From Aliiroseovarius lamellibrachiae (GTDB lineage: Bacteria; Pseudomonadota; Alphaproteobacteria; Rhodobacterales; Rhodobacteraceae), in NCBI RefSeq assembly GCF_018599245.1, contig NZ_JAHEVJ010000006.1, positions 223,447 to 287,446 of the forward strand: DNA of 64,000 nt, read 5' to 3'. Positions 27,705 to 35,527 of this stretch are shown here, piece by piece. Position numbers and translations under genes: made by a program. Every line of letters begins with the position of its first letter. Positions within the stretch are counted from its first letter, which is position 1. The notes below the pieces were generated by a model. It saw only the letters and a list, made by a program, of their open reading frames with translations, searched no databases and was not told where the DNA came from.

Positions 27705-29338
27705 CCGATGCACTTCTGAAAGTCAAAAACCTGAAAATCGGCGCACGGATTTATCCGCCCGGCGAAAAACCCAAAGACATCGACATTGTGCATGGTGTCA
27801 GCTTTGAACTGGAAAAGGGCAAAGTGCTGGGTTTGATTGGCGAATCCGGTGCGGGCAAATCCACCATCGGGCTGGCCGCAATGGCTTATGGTCGGGGCGG
27901 GGTTGAGCTGACGGGCGGCGAAGTTTGGGTGAACGGGCGTGAAATCCTGCACACCTCACGCGCGGATCTGCGCCACCTGCGCGGCCTTGAAGTGACCTAT
28001 GTCAGCCAATCGGCTGCGGCCAGTTTTAACCCGGCCAAAAGGATCATGGAGCAAGTGATCGAGGCGTCGGTTCACGCGGGCAAGTTTTCGAAAAAGGACG
28101 CCGAGGGCCGCGCGCGGGAACTGTTCGCCAAACTTGGCTTGCCGGACCCGGACAACATCGGGGATCGCTATCCGCACCAAGTGTCCGGCGGTCAGCTACA
28201 GCGTTGCATGACGGCGCTGGCGCTTTGCCCGGAACCTGATTTGGTGGTGTTCGATGAACCCACCACGGCGCTTGATGTGACAACGCAGATCGACGTGCTG
28301 ATGGCGATCAAAGAAGCCATTCGGGACACCGGCGTTGGGGCGCTTTACATCACCCATGATCTGGCCGTTGTGGCACAGGTCTCGGATGAGATTATGGTGC
28401 TGCGCATGGGCGATATGGTGGAACATGGCACCACCGATCAAATCATCAACAACCCGCGTGAAGACTACACTCGTGATCTGGTGTCCGTGCGTTCAAAACA
28501 GCACGAAGGTCAGGCCCCCACCGACAATCCGATCCTTCGGGTTGAAAATGTAACCGCGCGCTACAAAGGCACCAACTTTGACGTGCTGCATAATGTGGTG
28601 ATGGAACTCCACCCCGGGCAAACCCTTGCGGTTGTTGGGGAAAGTGGCTCGGGGAAATCGACAACTGCGCGGGTGATCACCGGCCTTTTGCCGCCCCGTG
28701 AAGGGAAAATTACCTTCGATGGGCGCGAATTGTCCGCGGATCTGAACGGGCGCACCCGCGAAGATTTGCGCGAGCTGCAGATGATCTATCAGATGGCGGA
28801 TGTGGCGATGAACCCGCGCCAAACGGTCGGCACCATCATCGGCCGCCCGCTGGAGTTTTACTTCGGCATGAAAGGCGCGGAAAAACGCAAACGCATCGTA
28901 GAGCTTTTGGACGAGATTGAACTGGGCGAGGGCTTTATTGACCGCTATCCCGCTGAGCTGTCCGGTGGGCAAAAACAGCGTGTGTGTATTGCCCGCGCGC
29001 TTGCTGCCAAACCGAAGGTCATTATCTGTGACGAGGTGACTTCAGCACTCGATCCATTGGTCGCCGACGACATCCTCAAGCTTCTGGAAAACCTTCAGAA
29101 AATCGAAGATGTGGCCTATCTGTTCATCACCCACGATCTCGCCACCGTCTCCGCCATCGCGGACAGTATCGCGGTGATGTATCAGGGCAAAGTGGTGCGC
29201 TATGGCCCTAAAGCCGAGGTGCTATCGCCGCCGTTTGACGACTATACCGACCTTCTGCTCAGCTCTGTGCCAGAAATGCGCCTTGGCTGGTTGGAAGAGG
29301 TGATTGCAAACCGGAAAATGGAAAGCGCAGGTAACTAA
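27701..29338 (+). CDS. ABC transporter ATPase with two fused nucleotide-binding domains
   Basis: This 545-residue protein joins DppD- and DppF-like ATPases in one chain. Domain 1 (about 1-265) has Walker A GESGAGKST, the signature VSGGQLQRCMTAL and Walker B LVVFDEP. Domain 2 (about 272-540) has [24 protein letters not shown] and VIICDEV, where a Val replaces the usual Pro. Both halves have intact catalytic Glu and switch His (ITHDLA). By contrast the other peptide transporter in this window uses two separate ATPase genes. A terminator follows at 29380. Confidence 0.93.
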   Translation: MTDALLKVKNLKIGARIYPPGEKPKDIDIVHGVSFELEKGKVLGLIGESGAGKSTIGLAAMAYGRGGVELTGGEVWVNGREILHTSRADLRHLRGLEVTYVSQSAAASFNPAKRIMEQVIEASVHAGKFSKKDAEGRARELFAKLGLPDPDNIGDRYPHQVSGGQLQRCMTALALCPEPDLVVFDEPTTALDVTTQIDVLMAIKEAIRDTGVGALYITHDLAVVAQVSDEIMVLRMGDMVEHGTTDQIINNPREDYTRDLVSVRSKQHEGQAPTDNPILRVENVTARYKGTNFDVLHNVVMELHPGQTLAVVGESGSGKSTTARVITGLLPPREGKITFDGRELSADLNGRTREDLRELQMIYQMADVAMNPRQTVGTIIGRPLEFYFGMKGAEKRKRIVELLDEIELGEGFIDRYPAELSGGQKQRVCIARALAAKPKVIICDEVTSALDPLVADDILKLLENLQKIEDVAYLFITHDLATVSAIADSIAVMYQGKVVRYGPKAEVLSPPFDDYTDLLLSSVPEMRLGWLEEVIANRKMESAGN

Positions 29339-29379
29339 TCGGTCCGCTGGTTGCGCCTTCCTCTTTCTAAAAATATCCC

Positions 29380-29414
29380 CGCCGGAGGCATCCTACAGGT
29401 GCCTTCGGCGTTTT
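29380..29414 (+). terminator. Rho-independent terminator after fused ATPase
   Basis: CGCCGGAGGCA (29380-29390) pairs with TGCCTTCGGCG (29400-29410) with one mismatch and is followed by TTTT. It sits in the 188-base gap before the phosphodiesterase-like gene, so that gene may have its own promoter or depend on read-through. Confidence 0.7.
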
Positions 29415-29526
29415 CGTTGAAATGGTCAAAAACCGACAGGAATTGACGCGCATGTGGCATAAGTCTGTAATGCGAAACGCCTAACCTGTCTGAAGGATCT
29501 CCGCGCAAATTGGAAAGGCGCTTCTC

Positions 29527-30363
29527 ATGGATAAAAAACTGCTTCTTATCGTTGTTGACGGCGTGCCATGGCGAAATTTTCGCCGGTTGTTTGGCAATCT
29601 CGAAGGTTGGGTGCAATCAGGCGAGGCGCAGCTTTTTAAAATGCGCGCGGTGCTGCCCTCTACCTCGGCCAGCTGCTACGCGTCGATCCATTCCGGGGTC
29701 ACGCCGCAGGTGCATGGCTGCACCGGCAACAACAATGTCTTTCGCATTGCGCAAGATGATATCTTTAGCCAAACGCGCAAAGCGGGCGGCACGACCGGGG
29801 CGGTGACCCATTCTTTTTGGTCCGAATTTTTCAACCGCGCGCCTTTTGATGTGGTGCGTGATATTGAGTATGACGAGCCGGAAAGTGACACGATCAACCA
29901 TGGCCGGTTCCACACGATGACTGGCTATAACCTGATCAACCAGACGACACCTGCGGACACCGATCTTTTCGCCACGCTGACCATGTTATGTGACCGGTTT
30001 TCGCTGAATTACGGCATCCTGCACACCTGTACGCTCGACAGTATGGGACACCGGTTTGGGCATGAGACCCACGAAATGGACCACGGTTGTTTTGCCATGG
30101 ACGAACAGTTGGCGCCCTTCATTCGCCGTTGGCGCGACATGGGGTATGAGGTGATCGTCACCGCCGATCACGGCCAAACGGACCGCGGCCATCACGGTGG
30201 GCACGAAGATTTACAGCAAGACGTGGCCCTTTATTACTTTGGGGATGGTAAAATTGCGGATGAAAGTGAGGTCCTGTGTCAGACCCAGCTGGCCCCAACG
30301 ATCCTGACGCTTTTGGGCGCCCCAATCGCCGACACGATGAAGGGGAAGGCGTTCTTAAAATGA
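29527..30363 (+). CDS. Alkaline phosphatase/nucleotide pyrophosphatase superfamily protein
   Basis: This 278-residue cytoplasmic-looking protein (no signal peptide) belongs to the type I phosphodiesterase / alkaline phosphatase superfamily. It shows the metal-binding start IVVDGVPW (D11), a nucleophile region PSTSASCYASIHSG (residues 44-57, with T46 or S47 as likely nucleophile), then DSMGHRFGHETH and VTADHGQTDRGHHGGH carrying the remaining Asp/His ligands. It should cleave a phosphate mono- or diester, possibly one imported by the adjacent ABC transporter. It overlaps the next gene by four bases (ATGA). Confidence 0.85.
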   Translation: MDKKLLLIVVDGVPWRNFRRLFGNLEGWVQSGEAQLFKMRAVLPSTSASCYASIHSGVTPQVHGCTGNNNVFRIAQDDIFSQTRKAGGTTGAVTHSFWSEFFNRAPFDVVRDIEYDEPESDTINHGRFHTMTGYNLINQTTPADTDLFATLTMLCDRFSLNYGILHTCTLDSMGHRFGHETHEMDHGCFAMDEQLAPFIRRWRDMGYEVIVTADHGQTDRGHHGGHEDLQQDVALYYFGDGKIADESEVLCQTQLAPTILTLLGAPIADTMKGKAFLK

Positions 30364-31064
30364 ACGATGCACCAACATGGGTGATTGATCCGCTGCCCCA
30401 ACCCAGCCTGCCGGTGGTTGGGGAGAGCGGGCGATTTCCCGTGCGTCGCATCTTTTGCGTGGGGCGCAATTATGCGGCCCATGCGCGTGAAATGGGCCAT
30501 GACCCGGACCGCGAACCGCCGTTCTTCTTTACCAAGCCGGCGGATGCTTTGGTGCCAGATGGCGCGACGATCCCATTTCCACCCGCCACAAAGAACCTTC
30601 ACTTTGAGGCAGAACTGGTGGTGGCCATTGGGGACGGTGGGGCTGACATCGACGCGGACCAAGCGTTGGATCATGTGTTTGGCTATGCCATTGGCAACGA
30701 CCTGACCCGTCGGGACGTGCAAGCCGCTGCGAAAAAACTGGGCCGCCCCTGGGACATGGCCAAAGGGTTTGATCGCTCTGCGCCATGCGGGCCAGTGCAC
30801 CGTTCTGCTGATGTTGGGCACCTGAGTCATGGCAAAATTGCCCTGTCGGTAAATGGTGTGGTGCAGCAAGACGCCGACCTTGCAGACATGATTTGGTCGG
30901 TGCCCGAGGTGATCTCTCATCTTTCTTCTTTGGTCGAATTACGGCCGGGTGATTTGATCATGACCGGCACACCCGCTGGCGTTGGTGCCCTTGGACGCGG
31001 CGATTCATGTGTGGTGGAAATTGTCCCTTTGGGGCGTCTCATCACCCATATCGCGGTTTCTTAA
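30360..31064 (+). CDS. Fumarylacetoacetate hydrolase family protein (acylpyruvase-like)
   Basis: The 234-residue protein has the FAH catalytic fold: VGRNYAAHAREMG, PFFFTKPADALV, the metal-binding FEAELVVAIG (E-x-E), GYAIGNDLTRRDVQ and GDLIMTGTPAGVG. Short FAH proteins of this type cleave acylpyruvates or fumarylpyruvate, or act as oxaloacetate decarboxylases. I start it at the ATG at 30360, which overlaps the upstream stop; the frame stays open earlier only inside the neighbouring gene. Coupling to a phosphodiesterase-like gene is unusual, and the pathway is not known to me. Confidence 0.85.
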   Translation: MNDAPTWVIDPLPQPSLPVVGESGRFPVRRIFCVGRNYAAHAREMGHDPDREPPFFFTKPADALVPDGATIPFPPATKNLHFEAELVVAIGDGGADIDADQALDHVFGYAIGNDLTRRDVQAAAKKLGRPWDMAKGFDRSAPCGPVHRSADVGHLSHGKIALSVNGVVQQDADLADMIWSVPEVISHLSSLVELRPGDLIMTGTPAGVGALGRGDSCVVEIVPLGRLITHIAVS

Positions 31065-31097
31065 TCGCTCATTTCTTCCTCAACTAAACTTTTTTCG

Positions 31098-31114
31098 CCT
31101 GTTATTTCAACAGG
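31098..31114. terminator. Short hairpin after acylpyruvase-like gene
   Basis: CCTGTT / AACAGG around ATTTC forms a small stem 33 bases after the stop. There is no T-run directly after it, so this is a weak terminator at best. Confidence 0.35.
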
Positions 31115-31144
31115 TCAGCGGGTTTTTCTGCGTTGCGGCCAAAT

Positions 31145-31160
31145 TTTACTATTTGGTAAA
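31145..31160. promoter_or_regulatory. RutR-like operator upstream of preT
   Basis: TTTACTATTTGGTAAA matches the RutR consensus TTGACCAnnTGGTCAA at 11 of 14 defined positions and has perfect outer arms TTTAC/GTAAA. It lies 62 bases before the preT start. RutR controls pyrimidine breakdown genes in proteobacteria. Confidence 0.55.
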
Positions 31161-31221
31161 AAATAAACCTGTGCCATGCTGAAAAGAAAAATGAACCAAC
31201 AGAGAGAAAAGGGAGGCTCCC

Positions 31222-32553
31222 TTGACCAATTCCCAGTCAACGCCAGGAATTGTACCTAACCGCCTTAGTGGCGACGCTTACGGGGACAATTTCTCAGACT
31301 TACATCCACCGCTGAATGACCACGAAGCCTTGGTCGCCGCAGACAGATGCTATTTCTGTCACGACGCCCCGTGCATGGAGGCCTGTCCAACCACAATCGA
31401 CATCCCCCTGTTCATTCGTCAGATCGCAACCGGCACGCCGGAAGCGGCGGCAAAAACGATCCTGAACCAGAATATTCTGGGTGGGATGTGCGCGCGGGTG
31501 TGCCCCACGGAAACGCTGTGCGAAGAGGTGTGCGTGCGTGAAACCGCCGAAGGTAAACCAGTGGTGATCGGCGAGCTGCAACGCTATGCGACCGACAAAG
31601 CGATGGGGGCACATCCCTTTACGCGCGCCGCCAGCACCGGGAAATCGGTGGCGGTTGTGGGCGCTGGCCCGGCCGGGTTGTCGGCTGCGCACCGTTTGGC
31701 GATGCACGGCCATGACGTGGTGATTTATGATGCGCGCCCCAAGGCGGGCGGGCTGAATGAATTTGGCATCGCATCTTACAAATCCACCAATGATTTCGCC
31801 GCGCGCGAAGTGGAGTGGCTGCTGTCGATTGGCGGGATCACCGTCAAGCTGGGCCAAGCCCTTGGCAATGGGCTGACGCTGGACAAACTGTCCGCTGATC
31901 ATGACGCGGTCTTTCTTGGTATGGGCCTTGCGGGCGTGAATGCGCTTGGCGTCGAGGGTGATGACAAAGACGGCGTTTTGGACGCGGTCGATTTCATTTC
32001 AGATTTGCGGCAAGCGTCCGATCTATCCACGCTCCCAGTGGGTCGTCATGTTGTCGTCATTGGCGGCGGCATGACGGCGGTGGACGCGGCGGTTCAGGCC
32101 AAACTGCTGGGTGCCGAAGATGTGGCGCTGGTCTATCGCCGTGGGCGCGACCGGATGGGGGCGTCAAAATTTGAACAGGATTTGGCGGCCTCAAAAGGGG
32201 TGCGGATCATCACCCATGCCAGCCCAAAAGCGGTGCATGGCAATGGCGCGGTGCGCGAGGTTGAGTTTGCTTACACAGCCGATGGCGCAGACGGTCTGGC
32301 GGAAACCGGCGAGGTGTTTCGCCTGCCAGCCGATCAGGTGTTCAAGGCCATTGGTCAGACGCTTGGTGACGGGCAGGGGTTGGAACTTGAAGGGCGCAAA
32401 ATCTCGATCAGCATGACCGGGCGCACGTCGCGTGCGGGTGTTTGGGCCGGGGGCGATTGTGCCAGCGGTGGCGATGATTTGACCGTGACGGCGGTGGCCG
32501 AAGGGCGCGACGCCGCAGAAGACATCCACGCAACATTGATGGGGGAGGGTTAA
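31222..32553 (+). CDS. preT: NAD(P)-dependent dihydropyrimidine dehydrogenase subunit PreT
   Basis: PreT passes electrons from NAD(P)H to PreA for reduction of uracil and thymine. The 443-residue protein has an N-terminal double iron-sulphur domain (CYFCHDAPCMEACPTTIDIP near residues 43-62, MCARVCPTETLCEEVC near 95-110), then a GltD-like FAD domain (VVGAGPAGLSAAHRLAMHG near 143) and an NAD domain (VVIGGGMTAVDAA near 277). The start is a TTG at 31222 with GGGAGG five bases upstream; the nearby ATG at 31191 is out of frame. It is followed three bases later by preA. Confidence 0.93.
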   Translation: MTNSQSTPGIVPNRLSGDAYGDNFSDLHPPLNDHEALVAADRCYFCHDAPCMEACPTTIDIPLFIRQIATGTPEAAAKTILNQNILGGMCARVCPTETLCEEVCVRETAEGKPVVIGELQRYATDKAMGAHPFTRAASTGKSVAVVGAGPAGLSAAHRLAMHGHDVVIYDARPKAGGLNEFGIASYKSTNDFAAREVEWLLSIGGITVKLGQALGNGLTLDKLSADHDAVFLGMGLAGVNALGVEGDDKDGVLDAVDFISDLRQASDLSTLPVGRHVVVIGGGMTAVDAAVQAKLLGAEDVALVYRRGRDRMGASKFEQDLAASKGVRIITHASPKAVHGNGAVREVEFAYTADGADGLAETGEVFRLPADQVFKAIGQTLGDGQGLELEGRKISISMTGRTSRAGVWAGGDCASGGDDLTVTAVAEGRDAAEDIHATLMGEG

Positions 32554-32556
32554 GCC

Positions 32557-33909
32557 ATGAAAGATCTGTTGAACGGAACCCGCTACGGCGCCGATTTGCA
32601 CAGCAATTTTCTGGGCATCGAAAGCCCGAACCCCTTTTGGCTGGCCTCAGCCCCGCCAACTGACAAAGAGGTGAACGTGCGCCGCGCCTATGAGGCCGGT
32701 TGGGGCGGTGTCGTTTGGAAAACTTTGGGCGAGGCGGGCCCGCCCGTGGTCAACGTCTCTGGCCCACGGTACGGCGCAATCTTTGGCGCGGATCGTCGGT
32801 TGCTGGGGTTAAACAACATCGAACTGATCACGGATCGTCCTTTGGAAGTGAACCTTGAGGAGATTGCCCGCGTGAAACGGGATTACCCGGATCGCGCGCT
32901 GATCGTGTCCTTGATGGTGCCCTGCGAAGAAGAGCCGTGGCGCAAGATCCTGAAAGAAGTTGAGCTGACCGGCGCCGATGGGGTCGAGCTGAACTTTGGT
33001 TGCCCGCACGGCATGGCCGAACGGGGCATGGGGGCCGCTGTTGGGCAGGTTCCTGAGTATATTGAAATGGTCACCGGTTGGGTGAAAAAGCATTCGAACC
33101 TGCCGTGTATTGTGAAGCTGACCCCGAATATCTCTAACATTCTAATGCCCGCGCAGGCGGCGATGCGGGGTGGCGCGGATGCGGTGAGCTTGATCAACAC
33201 CATCAACTCGATCACCTCGGTGAACCTTGATGCGATGTCGCCTGAGCCGATGATTGATGGCATGGGCACACATGGCGGCTATTGCGGTCCGGCGGTGAAA
33301 CCAATTGCCATGAATATGGTTGCGGAAATTGCCCGGTCGCAAGACACCAAGGGTCTGCCGATTTCGGCCATTGGCGGGGTGACGACCTGGCGCGATGCGG
33401 CGGAGTTCATGGCGCTTGGAGCTGGCAATGTTCAGGTCTGCACCGCCGCGATGACCTATGGGTTTAAAGTGGTGCAAGAGATGATCTCGGGTCTTAGCCA
33501 ATGGATGGATGAAAAGGGGTATGAAAGCACCTCGGATTTCATCGGGTTGGCGGCGCCAAAGGTCACCGACTGGCAGCATCTGAACCTTGATTTTGTCACC
33601 AAAGCCGAGATCAATCAGGACGATTGTATCAGCTGTGGGCGCTGTTTTGCGGCCTGTGAAGACACCAGTCACCAGGCGATTGAGATGTCAGAAGATCGCG
33701 TGTTCACCGTGAAAGACGATGAATGTGTCGCCTGTAATCTCTGCGTGAATGTTTGCCCGGTCGAAGGCTGCATCACCATGCGCCAATTGGGTGTGGATGA
33801 GATCGACGAGCGCACAGGTATGAAAGTCCCCGCCGACAAACGCACATGGCTGGAACATCCCAATAATCCATCAGCCGACCCCAATACCTGCATCATTCGC
33901 GGGCAATAG
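32557..33909 (+). CDS. preA: Dihydropyrimidine dehydrogenase subunit PreA
   Basis: PreA is the catalytic subunit reducing uracil/thymine to the dihydro forms with FMN. The 450-residue protein has a dihydroorotate dehydrogenase-like barrel (about 1-320: NPFWLASAPPTD, ELNFGCPHGMAERGMGAA, AIGGVTTWRDAAEFMALGAGNVQVCTA). It ends with two ferredoxin clusters (CISCGRCFAACEDTSHQ and CVACNLCVNVCPVEGC). A good ribosome site, GGGGGAGGG, lies at 32541-32549. It is the second gene of the preTA operon. Confidence 0.94.
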   Translation: MKDLLNGTRYGADLHSNFLGIESPNPFWLASAPPTDKEVNVRRAYEAGWGGVVWKTLGEAGPPVVNVSGPRYGAIFGADRRLLGLNNIELITDRPLEVNLEEIARVKRDYPDRALIVSLMVPCEEEPWRKILKEVELTGADGVELNFGCPHGMAERGMGAAVGQVPEYIEMVTGWVKKHSNLPCIVKLTPNISNILMPAQAAMRGGADAVSLINTINSITSVNLDAMSPEPMIDGMGTHGGYCGPAVKPIAMNMVAEIARSQDTKGLPISAIGGVTTWRDAAEFMALGAGNVQVCTAAMTYGFKVVQEMISGLSQWMDEKGYESTSDFIGLAAPKVTDWQHLNLDFVTKAEINQDDCISCGRCFAACEDTSHQAIEMSEDRVFTVKDDECVACNLCVNVCPVEGCITMRQLGVDEIDERTGMKVPADKRTWLEHPNNPSADPNTCIIRGQ

Positions 33910-34191
33910 GAAAACAGGCCCTTGGGTGCGACAAAATACGTCGCAATCAAGGGTTAGAATGCTTGACTGACCTCGGCGCTGTGCTAGCGTCGAGGTTGAC
34001 CAAACGGTAAAAATACACCGTTTCACGTATGACGCCAGATCCCGGTCAACCGGGGCAAGAGCGAGAAACCAACAGGGAGCCAGGGGCCTCATGCCCCCAG
34101 CTGTTGACCGTGCCCCGCGCGGCGACCCATATGCTGAACCTGCCTGTTGCCAGATGACCACGCGCACATGCGCTGTGACAGGGAGAGTACC
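33910..34191. promoter_or_regulatory. Control region between preA and the amidohydrolase gene
   Basis: The 282-base gap has a hairpin CCTCG-g-CGCT / AGCG-t-CGAGG at 33971-33995 directly abutting a RutR-like box at 33996-34011, and an overlapping perfect inverted repeat AAACGGT / ACCGTTT (34002-34023). The rest shows nothing. A separate promoter for the downstream genes is likely. Confidence 0.5.
33996..34011. promoter_or_regulatory. RutR-like operator upstream of amidohydrolase gene
   Basis: TTGACCAAACGGTAAA has a perfect left half TTGACCA and five of seven matches in the right half of the RutR consensus TTGACCAnnTGGTCAA. It lies about 180 bases before the gene start at 34192. Confidence 0.6.
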
Positions 34192-35442
34192 ATGGCCGCA
34201 CCCGGCGAAAATATGAAAATCAATGGCGACCGTCTTTGGGACAGTCTGATGGATATGGCCAAAATCGGCCCCGGCGTGGCGGGCGGCAACAACCGCCAGA
34301 CCTTGACGGACGAAGACGGCGAAGGCCGCAAATTGTTTCAGGATTGGTGCGAGGCGGCTGGCATGTCGATGGGTGTGGACACCATGGGCAACATGTTTGC
34401 CACGCGGGCGGGCGAAGACCCAGATGCGCTGCCGGTTTATGTCGGCTCTCACCTTGATACACAGCCCACCGGCGGTAAATACGACGGGGTGCTTGGCGTG
34501 CTGGGTGGGCTGGAACTGATCCGCACGATGAATGACCTGGGCCTCAAAACAAAACACCCGATCGTTGTAACCAATTGGACCAACGAAGAGGGCACGCGTT
34601 ACGCCCCCGCGATGCTGTCATCCGGTGTGTTTGCGGGCATTCACACCGAAGATTGGGCCAAAGACCGCGAAGATGCCGAAGGGATTAAATTCGGCGATGA
34701 GCTGAAACGCATTGGTTGGGAAGGCGATGAGCCCGTTGGCGCACGTAAAATGCACGCGATGTTTGAGCTGCATATTGAACAAGGTCCAATTCTGGAAGCC
34801 GAAGGCAAAGACATTGGCGTTGTCACCCACGGTCAGGGGCTTTCCTGGACCGAAGTGATCATCGAAGGCAAAGACAGCCACACCGGGTCCACCCCGATGC
34901 CCATGCGCAAAAACGCCGGATTGGGCATGGCGAAAGTGCTTGAAAAAGTGGATGAGATCGCATGGTCCCACGCCCCGCACGCGGTGGGCGCTGCGGGCCA
35001 TATCGACGTTTATCCAAACTCGCGCAATGTGATCCCCGGCAAGGTGGTGTTCACCGTCGATTTCCGCTCGCCCGACCTGTCGGTGATCGAGGATATGGAG
35101 GCGCGCTTGCGTGTGGAAGGTCAGAAAATCGCCGACGATATGGGGCTGACGATCAGCTTTGAAAAGGTTGGCGGGTTTGACCCTGTGACCTTTGATGAGA
35201 CCTGCGTGAGCGCCGTGCGCAACGCCGCCGTGCGGCTGGGGTATTCGCACCGCGACCTGATTTCAGGTGCCGGGCATGACGCCTGCTGGATCAACCAAGT
35301 CGCGCCCACCGCGATGATCATGTGCCCCTGCGTGGATGGCCTTTCGCATAATGAGGCGGAAGAGATTTCAAAGGAATGGGCCACGGCGGGCACGGATGTA
35401 TTGTTGCACGCGGTGCTGGAAACAGCGGAGATTGTGGAGTGA
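34192..35442 (+). CDS. Zn-dependent amidohydrolase (beta-ureidopropionase / N-carbamoyl amidase)
   Basis: An M20-family hydrolase of the AllC/HyuC/AmaB group, 416 residues. In this locus it should remove the carbamoyl group from N-carbamoyl-beta-alanine, giving beta-alanine, CO2 and ammonium. Metal residues are visible: H87 and D98 (GSHLDTQPTGGKYDG), E132-E133 (NEEGTRYAPAM), ELHIEQGP and the late GLSHNEAEE. The lid/dimer domain covers about 215-330. The ATG at 34192 follows AGGGAGAG; an earlier in-frame ATG at 34147 lacks a ribosome site. AmaB-like L-carbamoylases share the fold, so substrate is inferred from neighbours. Confidence 0.88.
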   Translation: MAAPGENMKINGDRLWDSLMDMAKIGPGVAGGNNRQTLTDEDGEGRKLFQDWCEAAGMSMGVDTMGNMFATRAGEDPDALPVYVGSHLDTQPTGGKYDGVLGVLGGLELIRTMNDLGLKTKHPIVVTNWTNEEGTRYAPAMLSSGVFAGIHTEDWAKDREDAEGIKFGDELKRIGWEGDEPVGARKMHAMFELHIEQGPILEAEGKDIGVVTHGQGLSWTEVIIEGKDSHTGSTPMPMRKNAGLGMAKVLEKVDEIAWSHAPHAVGAAGHIDVYPNSRNVIPGKVVFTVDFRSPDLSVIEDMEARLRVEGQKIADDMGLTISFEKVGGFDPVTFDETCVSAVRNAAVRLGYSHRDLISGAGHDACWINQVAPTAMIMCPCVDGLSHNEAEEISKEWATAGTDVLLHAVLETAEIVE

Positions 35443-35449
35443 GGCCAGG

Positions 35450-35491
35450 CCGGGGGCACTGCCCCCGGACCCCCGAGGTATTTCTGCAAGA
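35450..35491. repeat. GC-rich hairpin element (dispersed family)
   Basis: A perfect stem CCGGGGGC / GCCCCCGG (35450-35457 with 35461-35468) is followed by GACCCCCGAGGTATTTCTGCAAG. Read on the minus strand this has the same layout as the element at 2957-3002. It separates the amidohydrolase and dihydropyrimidinase genes. Confidence 0.5.
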
Positions 35492-35527
35492 AAAAAGAAA
35501 AGTCGATCCACGACAGGGAGAGAGAGT

